35,000 bases of DNA, taken from contig NZ_WTPX01000006.1 of the NCBI RefSeq assembly GCF_013036045.1, positions 1 through 35,000 on the forward strand, given 5' to 3'. A model generated the notes under the pieces. It saw nothing but the letters and a program-made list of their open reading frames with translations. It was not told the origin of the DNA and searched no databases. A program made the position numbers and the translations under genes. This stretch comes from Alienimonas chondri. Lineage in GTDB: Bacteria > Planctomycetota > Planctomycetia > Planctomycetales > Planctomycetaceae. Of this stretch, positions 19,204 to 27,599 are shown piece by piece. The number at the start of each line of letters is the position of its first letter. Positions within the stretch are counted from its first letter, which is position 1.

Positions 19204-20043
19204 ATGAAATACGGTTTGAATTTACTGCTGTGGACCACCGAGGTCACGGAGGCGCACGCCCCGCTGTTGGCCGATATTAAACGCTGGGGTTACGACGGCG
19301 CGGAGCTGCCGTTGTTCACCGGCGACGAGGCCGTCGGGAAGAAATTAGGGGCGATGTGCGACGACGTCGGTCTGCGACGGACGGGGGTGACGGTCTGCAC
19401 GCCGGAGGTGAATCCGATCAGCGACGACCCCGCTGCCCGGCAGGCGGCGATCGATCATCTGCGGGGCATCCTCGACTGTTGTGCTGCGGCGGGGATCGAG
19501 ACGCTCGTCGGCCCGGTGCATTCGCCGCTGGGCGTGTTCACCGGCGCCCCGCGAACTCAGACGGAGTGGGATCGCGCCGTCGAGGCGGTCGCCGCCGCGG
19601 GCGAGCATGCCGCGGACGTGGGCGTGACGATCGCGGTCGAGGCGATCAACCGGTTCGAGTGCTACTTCCTCAATTCGCAAATGGAAGCCGCGGATTTCGC
19701 CGCGGCGGTCGACCGTCCCGCGGTCGGCTGCATGTACGACACGTTCCACGCGAACATCGAGGAGAAGGACGTCGCCGCCGCGATCCGCCACGCCGCCCCG
19801 CACCTGCGGCACGTCCATATCTCCGAGAACGACCGCAGCACGCCGGGCGAAGGGCAGGTGCATTGGGACGCGACGTTCGACGCCCTCAAAGAGATCGGCT
19901 ACGACGGCTGGCTGGTGATCGAAGCGTTCGGCATGGCCCTGCCCGAACTGGCCGCCGCGACGCGGATCTGGCGACGGATGTTCCCCGATGAAGAGGCCCT
20001 CGCGACGAACGGATTAGCATTTATGAAGCGGCGAACCGCCTGA
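19204..20043 (+). CDS. D-tagatose/D-psicose 3-epimerase-like TIM-barrel protein
   Basis: A 279-residue TIM barrel of the sugar isomerase/epimerase superfamily. The four metal-binding residues of D-tagatose 3-epimerase are present: Glu146 (VEAINRFE), Asp179 (YDTFHANIEE), His205 (HVHISENDRSTPGEG) and Glu240 (VIEAFG). Each is offset by six from the Pseudomonas enzyme's Glu152, Asp185, His211 and Glu246. The enzyme would epimerise a ketose at C3 or act on a related keto sugar. It is 45 bases downstream of the ThuA fusion, with GGAGAG before the ATG, and probably belongs to the same transcript. It is cytoplasmic, so the periplasmic product of the previous gene would have to be imported. A role on 3-keto sugars rather than free ketoses is equally possible. 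Confidence 0.9.
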   Translation: MKYGLNLLLWTTEVTEAHAPLLADIKRWGYDGAELPLFTGDEAVGKKLGAMCDDVGLRRTGVTVCTPEVNPISDDPAARQAAIDHLRGILDCCAAAGIETLVGPVHSPLGVFTGAPRTQTEWDRAVEAVAAAGEHAADVGVTIAVEAINRFECYFLNSQMEAADFAAAVDRPAVGCMYDTFHANIEEKDVAAAIRHAAPHLRHVHISENDRSTPGEGQVHWDATFDALKEIGYDGWLVIEAFGMALPELAAATRIWRRMFPDEEALATNGLAFMKRRTA

Positions 20044-20071
20044 GGCGGCCCCGTACAGCGCTGGGCGCCGC

Positions 20072-20092
20072 GGCCCCGCGTCGCGCGGGGCC
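20072..20092. terminator. Bidirectional hairpin between convergent genes
   Basis: GGCCCCGCG (20072-20080) and CGCGGGGCC (20084-20092) form a perfect 9-bp GC stem with loop TCG. It lies between the epimerase stop at 20043 and the DUF1080 stop at 20115. No U-tract is present on either side. Confidence 0.6.
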
Positions 20093-20114
20093 GGGCGCCT
20101 CGTGCTGATGAAAA

Positions 20115-20831
20115 CTACGGCGTTTCGCTCAGGGTTTTGATGGGCGTCAGCTGGAGTTTCTTGAACTCCACCTCGGCGCCCTCCGCCTGCACGGCGATCT
20201 GGCCGGAGGTCGCCGTGCAGTCGTGACCGTGATTGACGAGGTCGCCGTTGACCCACACTTTGACTTCGTCGTCGACGCATTCGATCGTCATTTTATTCCA
20301 CTCGCCCAGCGGCTTTTCCGAATCGTCGGTCAGGTTCAAGATCCGCCGGGCCTTGCCCTCGGTGATGCCCCATTTCTCTTTCGGGCCGCGGCACTCGACC
20401 ATGTTCGGGACGGCGATGTCTTCCACGATGCACCAGAAGTCGCCGGCGTGCTTGTGGTTCATCTGCACCTCGATCGACTTGGGGAACATCTTATAAAGCG
20501 CCCGCGGCGTGGAGGCGTGCACCAACACGCCGCAGTTCCCCGGCTTGCCGGCGAAGCGATATTCGACGTCGAGGCGATAGTTCGCGTGCTTGGCGTCCGT
20601 GATGAGATGCCCGTTTGGCGACCCGAGGCTCACCAGCATCCCGTCGCGGACGATGAACGACGGCTTCACGTCCGGGTCGTCGTCCGCGGCCGGCACGTCG
20701 CTGTGCCAGCCGTCGAGGTTCTCTCCGTTAAACAGGCTGACCGGGCCGGCTTCGGGCGGACCGTCGTCCCCCGCTGCGACGGTGCAGCACGAGACGACGG
20801 CGGTCAGGGCGAGGGCGTGTCGGAACAGCAT
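20115..20831 (-). CDS. DUF1080 (3-keto-disaccharide hydrolase family) secreted protein
   Basis: A 238-residue secreted protein. A signal peptide, MLFRHALALTAVVSCCTVAAG, leads it; a Cys in VVSC could be lipidated, or cleavage may follow VAAG. The mature domain begins with the family hallmark VSLFNGENLDGWHS and continues with a concanavalin-like beta-sandwich: NYRLDVEYRFAGKPGNCGVL, SIEVQMNHKHAGDFW, GEWNKMTIECVDDEVKVWVN and a C-terminal TSGQIAVQAEGAEVEFKKL. Pfam names this family 3-keto-disaccharide hydrolase; characterised members act on 3-keto-glycosides or are laminarinase-like binding folds. Next to a ThuA fusion and an epimerase, the keto-glycoside role fits well. AGAAAGG lies upstream of the ATG. 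It converges on the epimerase across a GC hairpin. Confidence 0.9.
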   Translation of the reverse strand: MLFRHALALTAVVSCCTVAAGDDGPPEAGPVSLFNGENLDGWHSDVPAADDDPDVKPSFIVRDGMLVSLGSPNGHLITDAKHANYRLDVEYRFAGKPGNCGVLVHASTPRALYKMFPKSIEVQMNHKHAGDFWCIVEDIAVPNMVECRGPKEKWGITEGKARRILNLTDDSEKPLGEWNKMTIECVDDEVKVWVNGDLVNHGHDCTATSGQIAVQAEGAEVEFKKLQLTPIKTLSETP

Positions 20832-20946
20832 CGGTCATCAGCCTTTCTGAGGGACTACGGCGCGGTCGGTTTGCGGACCGCGGGGGGACGAGCGACGAAA
20901 TCGTCCCGGATTTGGCTTGCCGGTTCCACGTGGCCGCGTCGACGCT

Positions 20947-20978
20947 CCGCGGAACCCTGTGGCCGCGGAACCCTGTGG
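20947..20978. repeat. Perfect 16-bp tandem duplication
   Basis: CCGCGGAACCCTGTGG occurs twice back to back at 20947-20962 and 20963-20978 with no mismatch. It lies in the 175-base gap between the DUF1080 start and the stop of the phosphodiesterase gene. The identity suggests a recent slippage event. Confidence 0.9.
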
Positions 20979-21006
20979 ATCGGTCGGCCGGGATGAGGGG
21001 CCGCTC

Positions 21007-22002
21007 TTAATTCGGACCGGCCGACGCCTTGTCTTTGTCTTTGCGCGGCGCTTGCAGGAATCGGTGCTGTCGTTCCGTCGGGTCCGCGTTCGCCGAGACG
21101 ATCGGCCCAACCTCCAGCGGGCGATCCGTCTCGAGGAGGTCGACTCCGCCGTCTAATAGATCGAGATACCGTCGTCGCAGTTCCGGCATGTCCGCCGGTT
21201 CGGCGTCGACGAGTTCGCGGTCCAGATGTCGGGAGGTGCCCGCCATACAGAGCGCCCCTCGTTCATGGATCATCCGAAGCAGCCCGGGGTCCTCCGGCGG
21301 CTGATGACCGACGAACGCCACGATGCTCGACCACGGCACCCCCGAGGCGTCGAACGCCTCGAGCTTCCGGCGATCGCCGACGAAACATTCCATCATCAGG
21401 CCGGGGGCGAGGCGATGACAGGTCTGCGCCTGCTCCACGCTGCCCGTGATAATCATCGCGAATCCCTCCGCATCGTGCTTCTGAATCTCCGCGATGCATC
21501 GCTCCAGGGGAACGACCTTTTTATCAAGGACGAGGATCGCCTTGCCGCGCGCCCAGTCGAAGGCCTCGTCGAGGGTCGGAATCTGAAACGCCGTCGCCCG
21601 GCCGCTGCGATCGACCAGACGCAGCTGCTTTAATTCTGCGAGCGTATAATCCTGAAGCCGACCCGTGCCCGTCGTCGTGCGGTCCAGCGTCTCGTCGTGA
21701 TGGAGAACGATCTGTCCGTCTTTGGTGAAGCGGGTATCGATCTCCAGCAGGGAGAACGTATGCGAGATCGTATTCGCATAGGTCTCGAGGGCGTTCTCGG
21801 GGAAGCCCTCGTAGGAGCCGCCGCGATGGGCGCTGACGATCGGCAGTCGGTCTCCGGTATATCGCAGCAGGCTCCGCAGCTCCTCGGACGAGGCCGTCTG
21901 AATGCGATGCAGTCGGGAGAAGTCGCCGGGCGGCTCGTCGGGCGGAGCCTCGCCCGGCGGACCGGCGATCAGGAGCAGCGTCAGACAGGCGAGGTTCATC
22001 AT
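21007..22002 (-). CDS. Secreted glycerophosphodiester phosphodiesterase
   Basis: A 331-residue enzyme that would hydrolyse glycerophosphodiesters to glycerol 3-phosphate and an alcohol, feeding phosphate or glycerol metabolism. An N-terminal signal peptide (MMNLACLTLLLIAG) targets it outside the cytoplasm. The catalytic set of the GDPD TIM barrel is visible: His59-Arg60 in SAHRGG, Glu69-Asn70 in FPENALETYANTI, Glu87 and Asp89 in LLEIDTRFTKDG, and His102 in LHHDETLDRTT. Barrel strands continue with IPTLDEAFDW and AILVLDKKV. Two adjacent ATG codons (22002, 21999) could start it. It is divergent from the DUF1592 gene and has no phosphate-starvation box that I can recognise. Confidence 0.9.
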   Translation of the reverse strand: MMNLACLTLLLIAGPPGEAPPDEPPGDFSRLHRIQTASSEELRSLLRYTGDRLPIVSAHRGGSYEGFPENALETYANTISHTFSLLEIDTRFTKDGQIVLHHDETLDRTTTGTGRLQDYTLAELKQLRLVDRSGRATAFQIPTLDEAFDWARGKAILVLDKKVVPLERCIAEIQKHDAEGFAMIITGSVEQAQTCHRLAPGLMMECFVGDRRKLEAFDASGVPWSSIVAFVGHQPPEDPGLLRMIHERGALCMAGTSRHLDRELVDAEPADMPELRRRYLDLLDGGVDLLETDRPLEVGPIVSANADPTERQHRFLQAPRKDKDKASAGPN

Positions 22003-22211
22003 TCCGTCTTACAGAGACGGCGCAGTCCCCGCAAAGCGGCCGGGATGCGTGCCGGTTCGTTACGCGAGGGGACGCATTCACCCGGAATCGCTTCCCCATT
22101 CATCGCGTCATATTGATGCGTCTTCTGCGCACCCTTATCCTGACTCGATCGCCCCCGTGCGATGAGGCATGCGTCGTCTCCGGTCCGATTTTCTGCCAAG
22201 AGGTCTTCGTG

Positions 22212-25200
22212 ATGCCGATCGAGTCCGCGATTAGCGGTCCCCGGCGCCGGCTGGCGCCCCAGGCCGTCGCGGCATTCTATTTGGCGGTCTGCCCGTTCGC
22301 CCCGGCGGAAGAGCCGGCGCCGGCGGAGGCCCGTGCGGCGGACTATGAACGGCTGGTGAAGCCCTTCCTGAAGGAACATTGCTGGGACTGCCACGGCGAC
22401 GGGGAGGGGATGGCGGGCTTCCGCGTCGATCGGCTCTCCTCGCAACTGGCCTCGGGCGAATCGTCCGACGGATGGTTGGAGGTGATGGACCAGATCAACC
22501 TCGGCGCCATGCCGCCGGAGGAGATGCCGCGGCCGGACGCCGACCGGGCCTTCGCCGTGACCCGCTGGATCGCCGACGGCCTACGGGAATCCGAACGGGC
22601 CGCCCGATCGACCGGCGGTCAGCACCCGATGCGACGCCTGAACCGCCGCGAATACGCCAACACCGTTCGCGATCTGCTGCAACTCGATCCGAAGCTGCTG
22701 GCGCCGATCGTCGAAGACCTGCCGGCGGACGGGAAGGCGGAGGGCTTCGACCGCCTGAGCGCCGGGCTGTTCTTCGACCGGACGCAAATCGAACAGAGCC
22801 TCGCGGTCGCGGAACGGATCGCCGATCTGGCGATCGTCAACGCCGCCCCGCCGCCGCGTCAGTCGTTGACCTGGCAGCCGGAAGAGGCCATCCGACCGCC
22901 CGATCGCCAGATGCGTTATACGGAGTTCTCCGGCGTCGACGGTCACCGGGTGGAGGTCGGCCCGGCGCCGCTGTCGGTCGAGGGGGACGGCGTCCGCTTC
23001 GTGGACGCGGTGGGGAACCGGAACGACGGCCCCTTCCAACGGATGTGTCGGCAGACGCCGGATCTGGCGGAGATCGTCACGCAGGACGGCTGGTATCGCG
23101 TGCGGTTGCGGGCGGGGGCGGACGCCGGGCGTCGTCGCGAACCGGTGCGGGTGCGAATGGAATACTCCGCGAAGACGCCGCTCGCCGCCTCGTTCGAGTT
23201 GGCCGTCGAGGCTCCGCTGGACGACCCGCAGGTGATCGAACACACGGTCTTCCTCCGCAGCGCCGCGGCCGGCGAACGTCAGAAACTCAATCTTTCCTGG
23301 ACCACGGGCGAAGAGGTGATTCGCCCCACGGCGGAGCATCAACGGCACGCCAGAGCCGTGAAGCAGGCCCGCGGCGCCCTGCGGCAGGCTGTGGCCGGCG
23401 GCAACGAGCCGGAGATCGCCCGACGGCGGCAGGGACTGGCTCAAGCGCAGCAGGAGGCGGCCGGCTTCCGCGGGCCGGCGTATGAACTGGCCCAATCGCT
23501 GGATCGCGTGCCGCGATTGTTTATTGATTGGCTGACGATCGACGGCCCCTATCCCTCGGGGGAGGCGGTCTATGAACCGGAAGTCAACGTCGCCCGCTTC
23601 GAGGCGGAGGCGGGACTCCGTGACGAGGGCTTCATGGGCATCCGCCCGCCCCGCCCCACGGAGGACAACCGCTTCGTCGTCGACGAGAAGGTGGAAATAC
23701 CGTCCGGCCCGCCGACGTTCGAGGTCCGCGAGGAGGACGTGCTGTTTCGCCAGGGCGGGCCGACTTATCGAAAGGATGATCCGTGGGGGCGGCTGGCCAC
23801 CGTGGGCGTTCAGAACCGAGTGCCCGAAGACGGCTATTACCGCGTCCGCGTCCGCTGCGGGGCCGATCCGGGCACGCGGGGCGAGCCGGTCCAGCTGGCG
23901 GTGGCGTATAACTTCAAAACGCCGCAGGAGAAAATTGTCACCGTCGACGCCCTGCCGACGCTGGACGACCCGGACATCGTCGAGGCGACGTTGTTCCTCC
24001 GCCGCGGAGCCGACGACCAAAAGCGGACCATCACGCTGCTTTACAGCGACCTGCGGGACTACATCGTCTCCACGCCGACCTTCAATCAACTCTTTCAGGA
24101 CACCAACGGAACGGTGTCCAAGATGGAGCGGGCGCGAGCCGCCGGGGACGATGCGGAGGTCCAACGGCTGACCGCGTTTCTCGCCGAGGCTCGGAAGCGG
24201 GCGAGGGCTTGGGAAGGCCCGGTCCGGCATGTCAATCCGGAGCACGCCGACGTCCAACCGCCGCGGTTACTGCTGGACTGGATGGAGTTCGAGGGGCCGC
24301 TCCAGGAGCAATGGCCCCCGGCCAGTCACCGCGCGGTCCTGTTCGACGGCGATGAGCGGCAGGACTTGGCCTACGCCCGCGAAATCGTCGCCAAGCTGCT
24401 CCCGCGGGCCTTTCGACGGCCGGTTGAACCGCGTGAGATCGACGGGGTGATGGGGCTGATTCAATCGAGCTACGAAGAGACCGGCGACTTCCACGCCTCC
24501 CTGCGGATGGGGCTCACGCGGATTCTGGTCTCCCCCGGTTTCTTATTCCTCAACCGCCCGGCCCCGGGGGAGGGGAACTTCGATCAATTCGCGCTCGCCA
24601 GCCGGCTGTCGTATTTTCTGTGGAACACGATGCCGGATGAGGAACTCACGGCGCTCGCCGCGGAGGGCCGGCTGGACGACGACGCGGTCCTGCGGGGACA
24701 GGTCGAACGCATGCTCGCCGACCCCCGCAGCCGGGCGCTGACGGAAGGATTCGGCGCCCAATGGTTGGGGGTGAACGAGTTCGGCACCGTCATGCCGGCC
24801 GATCAATACCGAGACTATGATTCGGAGCTGGAGGAGGCCTCGAAGCAGGAGGCGCTCGCCTTCTTCGCCGAGGTGCTGAACGAGAACCTACCGATCACCA
24901 CGTTCCTCGATTCCGACTTCGTGATGATCAACGAACGGCTGGCCCGGCACTACGACATTGAGGGCGTGGAGGGAGCGGAGATTCGTCGCGTCGCGATCGG
25001 CCCGGAAGCGCATCGCGGCGGCGTTCTCGGGATGGCTGGCTTGATGACGCTGCTGGCCGACGGCACGCGGACGTTGCCGGTTCGGCGGGCGAACTGGGCG
25101 CTCGCCACGCTGTTCAACGACCCGTCGCCGCCCCCGCCGCCGAACGCCGGCGAGGTGCAGCCGAACGCCGCCGGCGAGAACCTCACCGTCCGCGAGCGGT

Positions 25201-25604
25201 TGGAACTTCACCGCGACGAAGCGACCTGCGCGTCCTGCCATCGTTCGCTCGATCCGTACGGGCTGGCGCTGGAGAACTACGACGCGATCGGGAAATGGCG
25301 GACCCAGGCCAACGGCGAAGACTTCCGCGGTCGCAACCGGCCGGAATTAGACGTCTCCGGCACGCTGCCCGGCGGCCACGCCTTCACCTCCCTGGAGGAG
25401 TTCAAAGCCGGATTAATGGCCCAGCGCGGCCGCTTCGCCCGGGCCTTCGCCGAGCGCCTGCTGACCTACGCGCTCGCCCGCCCCCTCGGGTACGGCGATC
25501 GCGAGACGGTGGACGCTCTGGTCGCCGAATTAGAATCCGACGGCGACCGCATCCGCTCCTTAATTCACGGCATCGTGCAAAGCGACGCCTTCCGCGTGGA
25601 ATAA
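22212..25604 (+). CDS. DUF1592-type multidomain protein with planctomycete cytochrome C domain
   Basis: A 1130-residue secreted protein. A signal-like N-terminus (about residues 1-33) precedes a cytochrome-like domain with CWDCH at 57-61. Then comes DUF1587 (MRRLNRREYANTVRDLLQL), a central pair of repeated beta-rich domains (about 234-447 and 460-700), DUF1595 (AREIVAKLLPRAFRRPVEP), and DUF1592 (ALASRLSYFLWNTMPDEELT). DUF1588 contains a second CASCH site at 1006-1010, and DUF1585 lies at the C-terminus. This layout is typical of planctomycetes and always travels with DUF1552. The function is unknown; both CxxCH sites suggest c-type heme binding and an exported redox role. The ATG at 22212 is chosen over in-frame TTG/ATG codons at 22113-22116 because it gives a short signal peptide and has AAGAGG upstream. 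Confidence 0.9.
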   Translation: MPIESAISGPRRRLAPQAVAAFYLAVCPFAPAEEPAPAEARAADYERLVKPFLKEHCWDCHGDGEGMAGFRVDRLSSQLASGESSDGWLEVMDQINLGAMPPEEMPRPDADRAFAVTRWIADGLRESERAARSTGGQHPMRRLNRREYANTVRDLLQLDPKLLAPIVEDLPADGKAEGFDRLSAGLFFDRTQIEQSLAVAERIADLAIVNAAPPPRQSLTWQPEEAIRPPDRQMRYTEFSGVDGHRVEVGPAPLSVEGDGVRFVDAVGNRNDGPFQRMCRQTPDLAEIVTQDGWYRVRLRAGADAGRRREPVRVRMEYSAKTPLAASFELAVEAPLDDPQVIEHTVFLRSAAAGERQKLNLSWTTGEEVIRPTAEHQRHARAVKQARGALRQAVAGGNEPEIARRRQGLAQAQQEAAGFRGPAYELAQSLDRVPRLFIDWLTIDGPYPSGEAVYEPEVNVARFEAEAGLRDEGFMGIRPPRPTEDNRFVVDEKVEIPSGPPTFEVREEDVLFRQGGPTYRKDDPWGRLATVGVQNRVPEDGYYRVRVRCGADPGTRGEPVQLAVAYNFKTPQEKIVTVDALPTLDDPDIVEATLFLRRGADDQKRTITLLYSDLRDYIVSTPTFNQLFQDTNGTVSKMERARAAGDDAEVQRLTAFLAEARKRARAWEGPVRHVNPEHADVQPPRLLLDWMEFEGPLQEQWPPASHRAVLFDGDERQDLAYAREIVAKLLPRAFRRPVEPREIDGVMGLIQSSYEETGDFHASLRMGLTRILVSPGFLFLNRPAPGEGNFDQFALASRLSYFLWNTMPDEELTALAAEGRLDDDAVLRGQVERMLADPRSRALTEGFGAQWLGVNEFGTVMPADQYRDYDSELEEASKQEALAFFAEVLNENLPITTFLDSDFVMINERLARHYDIEGVEGAEIRRVAIGPEAHRGGVLGMAGLMTLLADGTRTLPVRRANWALATLFNDPSPPPPPNAGEVQPNAAGENLTVRERLELHRDEATCASCHRSLDPYGLALENYDAIGKWRTQANGEDFRGRNRPELDVSGTLPGGHAFTSLEEFKAGLMAQRGRFARAFAERLLTYALARPLGYGDRETVDALVAELESDGDRIRSLIHGIVQSDAFRVE

Positions 25605-25655
25605 TCGCTCCGTTTCGTCGCCGTCCGTCCCGTCCCTCTCCTGCCGACCGCCCCC

Positions 25656-27038
25656 ATGTCCCGCCCGTCTCGCCAACGTCTCTCCCGCGAGTCGCTCACC
25701 CGGCGAACGCTGTTGCGCGGGGCGGCGGGGGTTTCGGTCGCCCTGCCGTTGCTGGAAGCGATGGGCGTGCGAGCGTTCGCGCAGGAGGACGCCGACCGCC
25801 CCGATCCCGGCAAGAGCCATGACGGCGTGCCCAAACGGGCCGTGTTTTGCATGTGGGGACTGGGCATCAACGGCCGGGACTTCACCCCGGAGACCGAGGG
25901 ACCGGACTTCAAGACGACGCCGATCCTCGAACCGCTGGAGCCGCACCGGGGCGAGTTCACCGTCGTCTCCGGGTTGAAGCTGACGCACTCCGGCGGACAC
26001 GGCGGCGACCGCACCTTTCTGACCGGCACCGCCACGCACGACGCCGGCGGCCAACTGCGGATCTCCTGCGATCAAGAACTGGCCGCCGCGATCGGGCAGG
26101 AGACGCGGTATCGCTCGCTGGTGCTGGGCGTGAAGCGGGGCACCGGCTTCGGCAACCCGCAGGACCACACGCTGAGCTGGACGAAGTCCGGCACGCCGCT
26201 GCCCGCGGAGAACCGGCCGCACGTGCTGTTCGACCAATTGTTCCGGCCGGATTCCAAGGAGAGCGTCGCCGCCCGCGAAGCCGCGTTCGCCCGTCGCTCC
26301 AGCGTGCTCGATTCGGTGATGCACGACGCCCGCGACCTGCACCACGCGCTGGGGCAGGGGGACCGCTCCAAGCTGGACGAATACCTCACCGGCGTCCGCG
26401 ATCTCGAGGTCGCAATGCAGGAGCAGAAATCGTGGCTCCACCGCGAAAAACCGGAGGTGGCCCCGATCGATTTCGGCTCCGATCAGGGACTCGACCCCTC
26501 CAAAAGCGGTCTGGACTATCGTCGTTATCAACGGCTGATGTTCGACGTCATCACGCTGGCGCTACAAAGCGATTCCACCCGGGTCGTCTCCTATATGCCG
26601 CGGATGGACAACAGCGACGGCACCGGCGCCTGGAAGTCCGAGGGGAACCCGTACGGGTATCACACGATGACCCACCACGGCGAGGACCCGGACAAACTGA
26701 AATGGTTCACCAAGTCCGATATTCTTTATATGCAGGAGTGGGCCTACTTCCTGGATCGATTGAAGTCGGTGAAGGAGGGCGACGGCACGCTGCTGGACCA
26801 TTGCATGGTCACCTGGGGCTCCAGCGGCGGCACGATCAACGCCCATAATAATCACCACCTGCCGGCCGTCTTCTGCGGCGGCGCCGCGGCCGGCATCCGG
26901 CATCAGGGGCATTTGGTGAAAGAGGACCGTCGCCTCGGCGATCTGTGGCAGACGATCTTCCAGGCGATGGGCGTGCCGACCCCGGAGAACTTCCAGGGCG
27001 GCGAAGCGGACGGCCCGATCACGGAACTGCTCGCTTGA
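25656..27038 (+). CDS. DUF1552 secreted protein with Tat signal
   Basis: A 460-residue protein of the DUF1552 family. The N-terminus SRESLTRRTLLRG, followed by a hydrophobic stretch to AFAQ, is a twin-arginine signal (Arg16-Arg17), so it is probably exported folded. The mature protein shows the family pattern: PKRAVFCMWGLGINGRDFTP, LKLTHSGGHGGDRTFLTG, STRVVSYMPRMDNSDG and a C-terminal WGSSGGTINAHNNHHLPAVF. The last segments resemble the alkaline-phosphatase-like DUF1501 fold. It starts 51 bases after the DUF1592 gene and is surely its partner, as in other planctomycetes, where the pair is thought to handle an unknown exported substrate. No catalytic role is established. Confidence 0.92.
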   Translation: MSRPSRQRLSRESLTRRTLLRGAAGVSVALPLLEAMGVRAFAQEDADRPDPGKSHDGVPKRAVFCMWGLGINGRDFTPETEGPDFKTTPILEPLEPHRGEFTVVSGLKLTHSGGHGGDRTFLTGTATHDAGGQLRISCDQELAAAIGQETRYRSLVLGVKRGTGFGNPQDHTLSWTKSGTPLPAENRPHVLFDQLFRPDSKESVAAREAAFARRSSVLDSVMHDARDLHHALGQGDRSKLDEYLTGVRDLEVAMQEQKSWLHREKPEVAPIDFGSDQGLDPSKSGLDYRRYQRLMFDVITLALQSDSTRVVSYMPRMDNSDGTGAWKSEGNPYGYHTMTHHGEDPDKLKWFTKSDILYMQEWAYFLDRLKSVKEGDGTLLDHCMVTWGSSGGTINAHNNHHLPAVFCGGAAAGIRHQGHLVKEDRRLGDLWQTIFQAMGVPTPENFQGGEADGPITELLA

Positions 27039-27085
27039 GCCGTCCGCGGCACTATGAGCGAGTTGACCGGACCCGTGGACGCGGA

Positions 27086-27556
27086 TCACCCGCTGCGTCG
27101 CGTCCACCGCCAGAGGTTCAAGCCGCTCCACAGCGGCAGCGGGCCAATCAGCCACCACACACTGACCTTGTAGACCCACCATGATCCCAATCCGCTGTCT
27201 CCCCACATCCAACTGAGGCCCAGCGGTACTCCGAGCAACTCTGCATGCCCGCTGGCCCGGGAAAAATTGGGCGAACGCTGATCAATTTCATAAAGACGTA
27301 GCATGTAGCCCCGCTCGTTCCATCCTAGAACCAAGCCGCCCGGATGGCCGGCCGGAAATTGGGATCGTGTTAGTTCTGCCGTGATTCGCGGACTGTGTTC
27401 GCGAAAAGGACCGTCGACATAGGCAGAGTCCGGGGTCAGCCCGACCAACGCCCCCAGCAGCCCGCCGCAGAAGATCCATGGCAGGCCCAACGTCCGCAGC
27501 AGGCGCCACGTGCGGTGTCCGATTGTCGTCGGCTGTTCAGAAGTCGGCTCGCTCAT
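27086..27556 (-). CDS. Small membrane protein of unknown function
   Basis: A 156-residue protein. After a polar N-terminus (MSEPTSEQPTTIGHRTWR) there is one hydrophobic helix (about residues 22-43, GLPWIFCGGLLGALVGL). A polar section of about 80 residues is followed by a second hydrophobic, Trp-rich stretch near the C-terminus (WWVYKVSVWWLIGPLPLW). It ends in a basic tail, WRWTRRSG. I do not recognise the family. The topology would put both ends inside and the middle outside. The ATG at 27556 is chosen because it lies 43 bases from the end of the neighbouring gene, and the longer open frame overlaps that gene. It lies 43 bases downstream of the sialidase fusion on the same strand, so co-transcription is possible. 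Confidence 0.65.
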   Translation of the reverse strand: MSEPTSEQPTTIGHRTWRLLRTLGLPWIFCGGLLGALVGLTPDSAYVDGPFREHSPRITAELTRSQFPAGHPGGLVLGWNERGYMLRLYEIDQRSPNFSRASGHAELLGVPLGLSWMWGDSGLGSWWVYKVSVWWLIGPLPLWSGLNLWRWTRRSG

Positions 27557-27599
27557 ATTCCGGCACTTCTGAAACCCACCGCCCAAGATTGGATCCAGA

